Source of the DNA: an uncultured Alphaproteobacteria bacterium
GTDB lineage: Bacteria > Pseudomonadota > Alphaproteobacteria > Rhodobacterales > Rhodobacteraceae
Length of the DNA: 64,000 nucleotides
Direction: 5' to 3'
NCBI GenBank assembly: GCA_902524845.1
Contig: CABZEW010000003.1
Coordinates: 1 to 64,000, forward strand
Position numbers and translations under genes: made by a program. Position 1 is the first letter of the stretch; every line of letters starts with the position of its first letter. Below the pieces are notes generated by a model that saw only the letters and a list, made by a program, of their open reading frames with translations, ran no database searches and was not told the DNA's origin. Of the stretch, positions 17,944 through 25,811 are shown in pieces.

Positions 17944-18654
17944 ATGCTAGAGTATCAGATATTTTTTGACTATACACCAATGCTTTTATTAGGCTTCTGG
18001 CTTACTATAAAAATTGTTGTTTGTGCAATTGCATTAGGTATACCCTTGGGCTTGTTTTTGGCTCTTGGAAGAAGATCTAAATTTTTGATTGTTAGTTTTT
18101 TATCAACAAGTTTCATCGAAGTATTTAGAAACACGCCATTTATAATACAAGTCTTTTTATTTTATTATGTCTTGCCTTTTTATGGGCTCAAACTTTCGGC
18201 AGAGTATGTAGGTGTTCTTGCACTAGCCGCTTTTGGAGGCGCATATTTTGCGGAAATTATCCGAGCTGGTATAGATGCAGTACCAAAGGGTCAGCTAGAA
18301 AGCGCCAGAGCTATAGGGATGACTGATTGGCAGGCAATGAGAAACGTAATATTACCACAAACTTTATCAATAGTCATTCCACCTTTAACTAATCAAACCC
18401 TTACCCTGATAAAGGAGTCAGCTATATTATCTACTATCACGGTTCATGAATTAACGATGACTGGTTTAATGGTTCAGGGAGAAACCTTTAGACCATTTGA
18501 AGTGTTTATTATGGTTGCGCTTCTGTATTGGGCTTTGAATGAAACTGTTGCAACGCTAATGAGAAAGTTTGAACAAAGTATCAAAAAGAAAAGAAACCCT
18601 ACTTCTGACAGTAATTCAAGCTCAACGGTAGAAAAAAGTGAAGGTACGAAATGA
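17944..18654 (+). CDS. Amino-acid ABC transporter permease, second subunit
   Basis: A 236-residue permease of the same family, with VFRNTPFIIQVFLFYYVLP and the EAA loop QLESARAIGMTDW. A Ser/Lys-rich cytoplasmic tail (KKKRNPTSDSNSSS) follows the last helix. Its stop overlaps the ATPase start by four bases (ATGA), indicating translational coupling. Confidence 0.9.
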   Translation: MLEYQIFFDYTPMLLLGFWLTIKIVVCAIALGIPLGLFLALGRRSKFLIVSFLSTSFIEVFRNTPFIIQVFLFYYVLPFYGLKLSAEYVGVLALAAFGGAYFAEIIRAGIDAVPKGQLESARAIGMTDWQAMRNVILPQTLSIVIPPLTNQTLTLIKESAILSTITVHELTMTGLMVQGETFRPFEVFIMVALLYWALNETVATLMRKFEQSIKKKRNPTSDSNSSSTVEKSEGTK

Positions 18655-19439
18655 CCTCAAACTTCTTAGAAATTAAAGGGCTACACAAAAGATTTGGTAA
18701 CATTGCTGCTTTAAATAATGTCTCTCTAAATGTATCAAAGGGGGAAGTAATTTTTGTAATTGGGCCAAGCGGCTGCGGGAAAAGCACTCTTTTGCGAGCA
18801 GTTAATTGGCTAACGCCTCCAGATAAAGGTGAAGTATGGCTAGAAGGTGAGCTAGTAGGATCTTCCTCCTCTAAATTGACTATAAAGCAGTCCCAATTAT
18901 TGAATGGTTTCCGTGCTAGAATGGGAATGGTTTTTCAACAATTCAATGTTTGGCCTCATTTAAACGTATTAGAAAATGTGGTAAGAGCTCAATTGGTAGT
19001 AGCTAAAAGAAAGAGAGCTGATGCAGAGTCAACAGCTTTAAAGATTTTAGATCAAGTCGGCTTGCAAAACAAAATAGACGAATGGCCTGATCATCTTTCA
19101 GGGGGTCAAAAGCAAAGATTGGCTATAGCTAGAGCTTTGGCTATGGACCCTACATTAATGCTTCTCGACGAACCAACTTCTGCACTAGATCCTGAACTTA
19201 TAGGTGAGGTTTTGACGGTCTTAAAGCGGCTAGTAAATAACGGGATGACAATGTTAATAGTTACTCATGAATTAGGCTTTGCTTCCGAATTTGGTGATCG
19301 ATTACTATTTATGGATGGTGGTGAAGTAATCGAAGAAGGCCCCCCTAAAAAGATACTTACGATGCCTAAAACGAAGCGATTAAAAATGTTCTTAGAAAAA
19401 CTGGATGTTACTTCATTTAAAAAAGAGGAAAAATTATGA
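18651..19439 (+). CDS. Amino-acid ABC transporter ATP-binding protein
   Basis: A 262-residue ATPase that powers the transporter from the cytoplasmic face. Walker A is GPSGCGKST (residues 38-46), the signature LSGGQKQRLAIARAL, Walker B LMLLDEPTSALDPE and the switch His in IVTHELGF. Length is normal for the polar amino-acid class. It overlaps both the upstream permease and the downstream ureohydrolase by four bases, so all five genes form one coupled operon. Confidence 0.93.
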   Translation: MTSNFLEIKGLHKRFGNIAALNNVSLNVSKGEVIFVIGPSGCGKSTLLRAVNWLTPPDKGEVWLEGELVGSSSSKLTIKQSQLLNGFRARMGMVFQQFNVWPHLNVLENVVRAQLVVAKRKRADAESTALKILDQVGLQNKIDEWPDHLSGGQKQRLAIARALAMDPTLMLLDEPTSALDPELIGEVLTVLKRLVNNGMTMLIVTHELGFASEFGDRLLFMDGGEVIEEGPPKKILTMPKTKRLKMFLEKLDVTSFKKEEKL

Positions 19440-20392
19440 AAGAAAAACTTACAGCACCACCAAAAAAAGAGTTTCAAAGTTTTCACGATTTTCCGATCGT
19501 CACTGATTTAGATAATTTTGAAGCTGACATTGCATTTCTGGGCATACCTTTTGGAGATCCATATTCCATGGGCGAAGCTAGTAATGACCAAAGTACAGCT
19601 CCAACATATATAAGAAAATATTGTGAAAGAGCGTTACGGGGACTTGACAGATATGACTTTGATATCGGAGGGACCCTTTTAAATGGAGAAGATATTAAAG
19701 TTGTTGATTGCGGGGATGTTTTAGGAGAAGCAAAAGATGTGGCAGGAAATCATACTCGTTCTGAAAAGGCTGTGAGAAAAATTTTGTCTGCTGGAGCGCT
19801 GCCTATAATTTTAGGCGGTGATCATGCCATTCCTATTCCAGTTTTCAGGGCTTTGGAGGATCATGGGCCCATAACACTAATACAAGTAGATGCTCATATT
19901 GACTGGAGAGATGTTTTTCATGGTGTGCGCTTCGGTCTATCGAGTGTCATTAGAAGAGCTTCTGAAATGAATCATATTGACGAAATTTTTCAAATTGGTC
20001 TTCGATCGGCTGGTAGCGCTAGACCAGAGGAAACTCAAGCTGCTCTGGATTATGGCGCTAAATTAATTTCAGACATAGAACTTCAAGAGGTTGGAATGAA
20101 AGCTATTTTAGATCGAATTCCAGATGGACAAAATTATTACCTTACTATTGATGCTGATGGCGTTGACCCCACTATTATGCCTGCAGTTGCGGGGCCTGCC
20201 CCTGGGGGAGTAAGTTACTCTCAAATGAGAACGCTCATACAGGGACTGGTAAATAAGGGTAAGGTCTTGGGGATGGATATCGTAGAAATAACTCCAACGA
20301 AGGATATTAACGGGATTACGGCCATCACCGCTGGAAGATTTATATGCAATTTAATTGGTTCTGCTGTTCGAGCCGGTTATTTTAAAAAATAA
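19436..20392 (+). CDS. Ureohydrolase (agmatinase/arginase family), copy 2
   Basis: A 318-residue paralogue of 14358-15326 with the same metal ligands: His130 (GGDHA), Asp152/His154/Asp156 (DAHIDWRD) and Asp239/Asp241 (IDADGVDP). It shares the unusual PTIMPAVAGPAPGG loop. It is translationally coupled to the ABC ATPase, so it probably hydrolyses the imported ligand to urea and an amine. Agmatine, guanidinobutyrate or guanidine derivatives are all possible. Confidence 0.87.
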   Translation: MKEKLTAPPKKEFQSFHDFPIVTDLDNFEADIAFLGIPFGDPYSMGEASNDQSTAPTYIRKYCERALRGLDRYDFDIGGTLLNGEDIKVVDCGDVLGEAKDVAGNHTRSEKAVRKILSAGALPIILGGDHAIPIPVFRALEDHGPITLIQVDAHIDWRDVFHGVRFGLSSVIRRASEMNHIDEIFQIGLRSAGSARPEETQAALDYGAKLISDIELQEVGMKAILDRIPDGQNYYLTIDADGVDPTIMPAVAGPAPGGVSYSQMRTLIQGLVNKGKVLGMDIVEITPTKDINGITAITAGRFICNLIGSAVRAGYFKK

Positions 20393-20444
20393 CCCCCTAA
20401 CAAATTGTTCTTCAATTCTGCCGATCTACGATTAAGGAAATTTA

Positions 20445-21809
20445 ATGAAGCCTGAAAAGCTAGTAATAGAAAAACTTGCAAATGGAATTATTACATTAAG
20501 TGCAATTAGATTTTCTGAAAAGGTTATGAACATTGCTAAAGAATTAATCGTAGATGTTTCAGGAGCTATTTTAGCAGGCTCTAATACAAATTCTATTCGC
20601 TCAATTTTTGAAGTCGCATCAGAAATTTACCCATCAGGAAAATGCAATGTAATTGGTCGAACAAAGTCTTTAAATCCTTCAGGCGCCGCTTTTGTTAATG
20701 GGGCATCTGCTCACTCCCTTGAGTTTGATGATAATTGTTATGCAGGTATCGTGCATGGTTCAGCTGTTGTGTTCCCTGCCGTTTTAGCATTTGCTCAATT
20801 TAGAGCTTTGTCTGGTCTAGATTTATTAAGAAGCTTCATTATAGGTTTAGAGGTAGAATTTGCTGTGGCGAAAGCTTTTTCAAATAGCATCTATGATACG
20901 GGCTGGTGGACGACTTCAGTTCTTGGCTCAATTGGAAGTGCGGCAGGGGTTGCTTCTTTAGCTACTACAAACATCAGAGAAATTGAAAATGCACTTTCAT
21001 TGGCAATTGCCGGTGTAGGTGCAACTCGAGCAGTTCGTGGAACAAGTGCAAAGCATTATTATTGTGGGCGGGCAGCAGAGAGTGGAGTAACCGCAAATTT
21101 ATTGGCAATGAAAGGGCTAACAGGACCCTTAGATGTCTTTGAAGATAAGCAGGGAATAATTTCCATCCTTAATGATAATGCGTTCGAACATTCTTACATA
21201 AGTGATATTGGAAAAGAATTCAGCTTATTAAACCCTGGAGTGGATATAAAAAAATATCCTGTTTGCTATGCAAGCCATGCAGCAGCGGACGCAGTAAAAT
21301 CGATTATAGAGTCGAAAAATATCACCATTGAGAATGTAGATAAAATTATTTGCACAGTGCCTCCGATCATAGCTTCAAATCTTACCTTTAATAAACCAAA
21401 ATCAGTGAAAGAGGCACAATTTAGTTTAGAATTTCCGATTGCCTTGATGATTAAATATGGAGATATAGAATTAAAACATTTAAGTTCTGATTACATTTTG
21501 GATCCAGGTATTAAAAATTTAATGAACAAAGTAACAATGAACGTGGCTAAGCTTCCAAAACGTTTCAACCCATCTAGGAAAATTTGCCCAGAATGGTCAA
21601 TAGTAGAACTTCATACAAAAAATGGTGGGAACCATGAAAAATTTATAGGAGCTCCCTTGGGGTCATCTTTAGATCCACTACCTAGAGATAAGCTTTACAA
21701 AAAGTTCATCTCTTGTGTAAAATTTTCTAATAAAAATTATGAACCCAAATTAATATATGAAAAACTGATTAATATCGAAAAAATAAAGAGTTGCCGAGAA
21801 TTACTTTAA
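20445..21809 (+). CDS. MmgE/PrpD family protein
   Basis: A 454-residue protein of the MmgE/PrpD family, which includes 2-methylcitrate dehydratase, cis-aconitate decarboxylase and iminodisuccinate epimerase. Recognisable segments are GASAHSLEFDDN near residue 86, HGSAVVFPAVLA, and KYPVCYASHAAADAV. No other methylcitrate-cycle gene is nearby, so methylcitrate dehydratase is unlikely. The gene follows the second ureohydrolase by 52 bp with an AAGGAAAT ribosome-binding site. It may process a downstream product of the same pathway. Confidence 0.82.
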   Translation: MKPEKLVIEKLANGIITLSAIRFSEKVMNIAKELIVDVSGAILAGSNTNSIRSIFEVASEIYPSGKCNVIGRTKSLNPSGAAFVNGASAHSLEFDDNCYAGIVHGSAVVFPAVLAFAQFRALSGLDLLRSFIIGLEVEFAVAKAFSNSIYDTGWWTTSVLGSIGSAAGVASLATTNIREIENALSLAIAGVGATRAVRGTSAKHYYCGRAAESGVTANLLAMKGLTGPLDVFEDKQGIISILNDNAFEHSYISDIGKEFSLLNPGVDIKKYPVCYASHAAADAVKSIIESKNITIENVDKIICTVPPIIASNLTFNKPKSVKEAQFSLEFPIALMIKYGDIELKHLSSDYILDPGIKNLMNKVTMNVAKLPKRFNPSRKICPEWSIVELHTKNGGNHEKFIGAPLGSSLDPLPRDKLYKKFISCVKFSNKNYEPKLIYEKLINIEKIKSCRELL

Positions 21810-21868
21810 GAACAAATTTCAACTATAATAAAGCTTATCACCCCGTCCATTTAAAAGTATCAATATAA

Positions 21869-22765
21869 TTATTTCTTGCCTTGCATCTCAGACCAAACAT
21901 AAATAAGAACAGCCATAATCACAGAAGAACCACCTATAAGTGTCCAGAGGGTTGGCACTTCATTTATGAAAAGCCAAACCCAAAAGGGACCCAAGGCAAA
22001 TTCCAAAAGCATAAACAGAGTTAACTCAGCCGCTATTAAATATTTAGAGGCATAGATAAAAAGTGAGTTAGGTATAAATGAAATAATACTTCCCAGAAGT
22101 ATACACTTTAATAAATCAAGCAAGGATATGGCTATATCTTGGCCTAAAAGAGATAAGCAAACTAAGCATATAACCAATCCTGAGATGAAAACACTTGGAA
22201 GCATTTCTACATCTTTATTTTTTCGAAGCAGTATAGCATAGCCAGAAAAACAAAATGCAGTGGTTAGTGCCATTAAGGTGCCATAAAAGGAATTTGAACT
22301 AAGGCCAGACACCATCATCACACTTACGCCAAACCCTGCAATAATCATCGTAACCAAGGTTTGCTTCGAGACCCTTTCATTTAATAAAATTTTAGCTAAA
22401 AAAGCGCTTATAAATGGTATTGAGGCGAGAATGAAAAGTGTGGCAGCAACGGTAGTGCTTGTAATTGCTTGCATAAAACATATTCCAGCTGAAGCTAGAA
22501 GGATTCCAGCTAGAGTTCCTGACCAACCAACTCTCGTTATTTTTCTTAAAGTATTCCTATGGTATCTTAAAAGAAGGATTAATAGGATTGTAAGCGAGAG
22601 TGCAAGTCCTCTGTATAGGGTAATTTGGAGCGGCGCAGCAGTGTCCATCCCTCTGATTATTAAACCCGCAAAGCTTATTATAATAGACCCGAGAACCATA
22701 AGAAGCATGGCATTTATTCGACTACTCATGAAGAGTTTATATTTATTTAAATTGTTATTTGCCAA
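21869..22765 (-). CDS. EamA/DMT-family transporter
   Basis: A 298-residue inner-membrane protein with about ten hydrophobic segments in two EamA repeats (for example GSIIISFAGLIIRGMDTAAP in the first and YAILLRKNKDVEML at the start of the second). Members export amino acids, metabolites or drugs; the substrate is unknown. It is convergent to the PrpD-like gene. A TGTAAAA palindrome lies in its upstream region (22821-22842). Confidence 0.85.
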   Translation of the reverse strand: MANNNLNKYKLFMSSRINAMLLMVLGSIIISFAGLIIRGMDTAAPLQITLYRGLALSLTILLILLLRYHRNTLRKITRVGWSGTLAGILLASAGICFMQAITSTTVAATLFILASIPFISAFLAKILLNERVSKQTLVTMIIAGFGVSVMMVSGLSSNSFYGTLMALTTAFCFSGYAILLRKNKDVEMLPSVFISGLVICLVCLSLLGQDIAISLLDLLKCILLGSIISFIPNSLFIYASKYLIAAELTLFMLLEFALGPFWVWLFINEVPTLWTLIGGSSVIMAVLIYVWSEMQGKK

Positions 22766-22820
22766 TCTTACAGGGTCTTTCCCATGTAAATCTAACCAAT
22801 GATTTTTTACCCATTATGAG

Positions 22821-22842
22821 ATGTAAAACTGATTTTTTACAT
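22821..22842. promoter_or_regulatory. Palindrome ATGTAAAA-N6-TTTTACAT, candidate operator
   Basis: Perfect eight-base arms separated by six bases, 56 bp upstream of the EamA start at 22765. A closely related TGTAAA-N4-TTTACA lies at 28375-28390 before the hydrolase operon of the next cassette. Both cassettes carry a putative winged-helix regulator, so these may be its sites. Binding is inferred. Confidence 0.4.
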
Positions 22843-22896
22843 AGACGCATATACTATGATGAACATATAAAAAATACTCTAAATATTTGACTCAAT

Positions 22897-23160
22897 CTAC
22901 CATTGTTTTTCTGCAGCAACAATCTGCGGTCTTATACTTTCCCGTACAAAAATATATGTTCCGCTAAACGATATCGAAACCATTCCTAGAAACCATAGAA
23001 GATCAGGAACTTCCCCAAAAATGAAATACCCTGCTAACAACGCATATACTAGAAGTACATTCTCTGTTGGGGCATTCGACTGAGGTGATCCAATATTATA
23101 GGCATATACAAGAGAGAAAATGCCAATTGTGCCCGTAAACGCAATAATCAAAAGAGCCAA
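22897..23160 (-). pseudogene. EamA/DMT transporter fragment (C-terminal part only)
   Basis: An 87-codon open frame covering only the last three membrane segments of an EamA half (LLVYALLAGYFIFGEVPD, then GMVSISFSGTYIFV). Similar coding sense continues upstream in frame for a few residues (KFEDFNALLA) before a TAG. The full-length relative would need about 200 more residues. It sits just inside the end of its cassette, about 100 bp before repeat R2, so it was probably truncated at the element end. A tiny functional membrane protein is possible but unlikely. Confidence 0.65.
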
Positions 23161-23267
23161 TAAGGCGTTGAAATCTTCAAATTTTTTCTACTGCTGTTTT
23201 AACTACATTTTAGGTGCAAAATGTCTGCTCAAAGGTGCTCAAGCTGTTTCATTAAGCCTGGTTTTTT

Positions 23268-23434
23268 GACAACAGTTTTGACAACAGTTTTGTGATTTTC
23301 CTGATAACTCATAAGAAGCATTAGAACGATAAGAACTATTTTAAAGGGTTATGAGAAAACTGATAACTCCTGATAACAATATCCACGGGTTTTGATCCCG
23401 TGTACCCTAGGTTCGAATCCTACCACCCCAGCCA
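23268..23434 (+). repeat. tRNA-Gln-derived repeat, copy R2
   Basis: A 167-bp copy. The left block (23268-23385) keeps the doubled TTTTGACAACAG and TGATAAC repeats. The tRNA part 23386-23434 has one mismatch in 49 to the intact gene (ACCCTAG instead of ACCGTAG). The inner block contains the dyad CTCATAA...TTATGAG. It separates the ureohydrolase cassette from the peptide-transporter cassette. Confidence 0.95.
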
Positions 23435-23699
23435 AAGACCCACAAGTTTATCGACTATTATGATCGTCGGTATTGAACCAGGTAGATGCTTGAATATGGA
23501 TGTTTTGGGCTTATAAATAATTCATTAATGCTTTCCATCTCAAAACTCTTCCTATTGTGCATAAAAGTAACCCTACTATAACATTTCCCAAATAGCCAAA
23601 AGGTCGTTAAATATAAAGTTAATGTCAAATGTATTTTATTACCCGTTAAGTGGTCTATGTCTTGTCTAACAAATATTATTTTATCCTAGGTAATAAGTT
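23435..23699. other. Non-coding stretch after R2
   Basis: About 265 bases without a credible gene or recognisable motif, between the end of repeat R2 and a degraded ABC ATPase fragment. It would be the left end of the peptide-transporter cassette. I see no similarity to the bases that follow the other tRNA fragments. Confidence 0.5.
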
Positions 23700-23861
23700 T
23701 TAGTTGCTCCAGTAAATTTGTGACCGATTTCCAACTATAGACTTTCCTGTGCCACTTTCTCCAACCATTCCTAGTATTACTCTTCTTTTTATTCTTCTGT
23801 CCACATCCTGCAATACATAATTTTTTCCAATTTTAGGAAGAAAAAATGCGTTGAGGTTTTA
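23700..23861 (-). pseudogene. Relic of an oligopeptide ABC transporter ATPase (DppD/OppD type)
   Basis: On the minus strand one frame reads LPKIGKNYVLQDVDRR and then LGMVGESGTGKSIVG before a stop at 23700-23702. The second segment is the Walker A region of oligopeptide ATPases (usual form GLVGESGCGKST). Nothing after Walker A remains: no signature motif and no Walker B. It lies directly downstream of the permease genes, where dppD normally sits. The transporter has therefore lost its own ATPase. Confidence 0.75.
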
Positions 23862-23878
23862 TATTCCCTAGGTACGAT

Positions 23879-24778
23879 TCATTCTTTGTATCTTGGGTTA
23901 AATATAGCTCTTAATTGATCTCCCAAGAGGTTGATTGAAGCAACTGTTCCTAAAAGCATAATTCCTGGGAAAAATGTTATCCAGTATGCTCCTGAAAGAA
24001 TGAAATCGAAACCATTGGCGATTAACGATCCGAGAGATGGTTGCGTAATTGGAACACCTACTCCCAGGAAACTTAGAGTAGCCTCAATAGTGATTGAATG
24101 AGCCGTTTGCAAAGTGGCTAGGACTATAAGTGGAGCTATGCTATTAGGTAAAAGATGCCTCGAGATAATACGAATGTTGCTTAGTCCTAAGCTGATTGCG
24201 GCTTCTATATATTCCTTTTTCATTTCAATCATTGCAGAGGCGCGAACAGTTCTGGCGTAGATTGCCCACTGTATGAAGGTCAGCGCTATTATCACCTTAT
24301 CTACGCCCTTCCCTAACAAAGCTAACAAAACGAGTGCAACAAGTATTGCAGGAAATGATAATTGGATATCGACTATTCGCATAAAAAATGAATCTATAGG
24401 GCCTCCAAAATATGCCGAGATCAGTCCTACAAAAAGGCCAATAACTAATGCTATACACGCGCTTGTAATCGCAACAACCAAACTAGTCCGAAGACCAAAA
24501 ATTATTGCACTTAAAACATCTCTTCCAGCACCATCAGTCCCTAGCAGCGCTACGTTACCGCTTAACATTTTTTCTCCAGGAGAAAGTCTAGAATCGAGGA
24601 TGCTAACGCTAGAAAGGTCGTAGGGGTTAGTGGGTGCAATTAATGGAGCAAAAATTGCGCATAGCGCAATAGAAAAAAGAAGGGAAATAGATAATAGAGA
24701 TACCCAGTTTATGTAGCTTGTGAGCTTTAGGTCTGAACCCACCTTTTCAGATAAGAATATCTTAGAAAAATTTATCAC
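23879..24778 (-). CDS. Peptide/nickel-type ABC transporter permease (DppC-like)
   Basis: A 299-residue inner-membrane permease with an N-terminal helix, ALLGTDGAGRDVLSAIIFGLRTSL and the EAA-type loop YIEAAISLGLSNIRI (family form Y..AA...G.S...I). It overlaps the DppB-like gene by four bases. Its ATPase partner survives only as the relic at 23700-23861. Function would need an ATPase from elsewhere. Confidence 0.87.
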   Translation of the reverse strand: MINFSKIFLSEKVGSDLKLTSYINWVSLLSISLLFSIALCAIFAPLIAPTNPYDLSSVSILDSRLSPGEKMLSGNVALLGTDGAGRDVLSAIIFGLRTSLVVAITSACIALVIGLFVGLISAYFGGPIDSFFMRIVDIQLSFPAILVALVLLALLGKGVDKVIIALTFIQWAIYARTVRASAMIEMKKEYIEAAISLGLSNIRIISRHLLPNSIAPLIVLATLQTAHSITIEATLSFLGVGVPITQPSLGSLIANGFDFILSGAYWITFFPGIMLLGTVASINLLGDQLRAIFNPRYKE

Positions 24779-25695
24779 TTTTCTCCGTCCAGACGCACTC
24801 GTGGATCTAGCACAGCGTATAATATATCAACCACTAAATTTAAAATGAGAAAAAGTGTGACTACAAACAAAAGATAGGCAACGACGACTGGGCGATCGAG
24901 ATTTACAATGGAGTCAATTATTAATTTTCCTAGCCCCGGCCATGCAAAAATTGACTCAGTTACAGTTGCAAAAGCTATAAGTGTACCAAACTCTATTGCT
25001 ATTACTGTTATTATCGGTATGAGAATGTTAGGTAGAAGATGTACCCAAACTATTTTTTTAGAAGGTAATCCTCTGGCTTGACAAAATTTAATGAAATCCA
25101 GCCTCATCACTTCTTCAGTTCCAGCTCTCGTCAAACGAATAACTAATGCTATCTTAAAGAGCGCCAGGTTAGTTGCTGGCATAACAATATGCTTTAGACC
25201 ATCTGTAGTGAACATACTGCTCTCAATACCCAAAACATATGTAGTTTCGCCCCGGCCAGATACTGGAAGCCATCCAAGAGATACAGAAAAAACAATGATC
25301 ATCATTAGACCCAACCAAAAGGTCGGAATGGATATGCCGAGAACTGAACTACTCATTATTAATCGCGTAATCCATTTATTTGGGTGGAGTCCAGCATAAA
25401 TCCCCAAAGGCAACCCTATGGCAGTCGCAATGAAAAGTGCTGCTAATGCAAGTTCCAAAGTTGCTGGAAATCGTTCAGCTATAAGAGCCAATGCTGGTCT
25501 TCCAAATATATAAGAATTTCCTAAATCTCCTGATAAGGCTCCCATTAGAAACTTCCAGTACTGAATATGCACAGGTTTATCGAGACCAAAGTCACGCCGT
25601 ACCCTTTCAATCTCATCAGGTAGGCTTTCGGGGTTAACGAGCATATCCACTGGGTCGCCTACAATATGGATCATAAAGAAAACGAGTAGTGACAT
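24775..25695 (-). CDS. Peptide/nickel-type ABC transporter permease (DppB-like), start uncertain
   Basis: A 306-residue permease from the first ATG: GDPVDMLVNPESLPDE, DLGNSYIFGRPAL and the EAA loop FIKFCQARGLPSKKIVWVHLLPN. Homologues begin about 20 residues earlier with a full first helix. Here that sequence is present in frame (VLKRILQSVVVLFVMSLLVF) up to 25752, but no ATG, GTG or TTG lies there. Only ATA, ATT or ATC follow an AGAGGGG ribosome-binding site. Either a rare ATT-type start is used or the start was lost. Confidence 0.8.
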   Translation of the reverse strand: MSLLVFFMIHIVGDPVDMLVNPESLPDEIERVRRDFGLDKPVHIQYWKFLMGALSGDLGNSYIFGRPALALIAERFPATLELALAALFIATAIGLPLGIYAGLHPNKWITRLIMSSSVLGISIPTFWLGLMMIIVFSVSLGWLPVSGRGETTYVLGIESSMFTTDGLKHIVMPATNLALFKIALVIRLTRAGTEEVMRLDFIKFCQARGLPSKKIVWVHLLPNILIPIITVIAIEFGTLIAFATVTESIFAWPGLGKLIIDSIVNLDRPVVVAYLLFVVTLFLILNLVVDILYAVLDPRVRLDGEK

Positions 25696-25767
25696 TACAA
25701 AGAGAACAACAACGCTTTGGAGAATGCGTTTTAAAACAAAGATAAAGATAATTATTCCCCTCTAAAA

Positions 25768-25800
25768 ATTGGGCTCACAGTAGTTTATTGTGAGCCCAAT
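25768..25800 (-). terminator. Intrinsic terminator/attenuator between binding protein and permeases
   Basis: Perfect arms ATTGGGCTCACA (25768-25779) and TGTGAGCCCAAT (25789-25800), followed in the minus-strand direction by TTTTT. It lies just after the binding-protein stop and before the permease genes. It would end most transcripts after the binding protein. Confidence 0.8.
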
Positions 25801-25811
25801 TTCAATTTATT

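Noticed and set aside
20445-21809. 2-methylcitrate dehydratase as a specific function
   Set aside because: The family also contains other activities and no methylcitrate synthase or lyase lies nearby, so only the family name was used.
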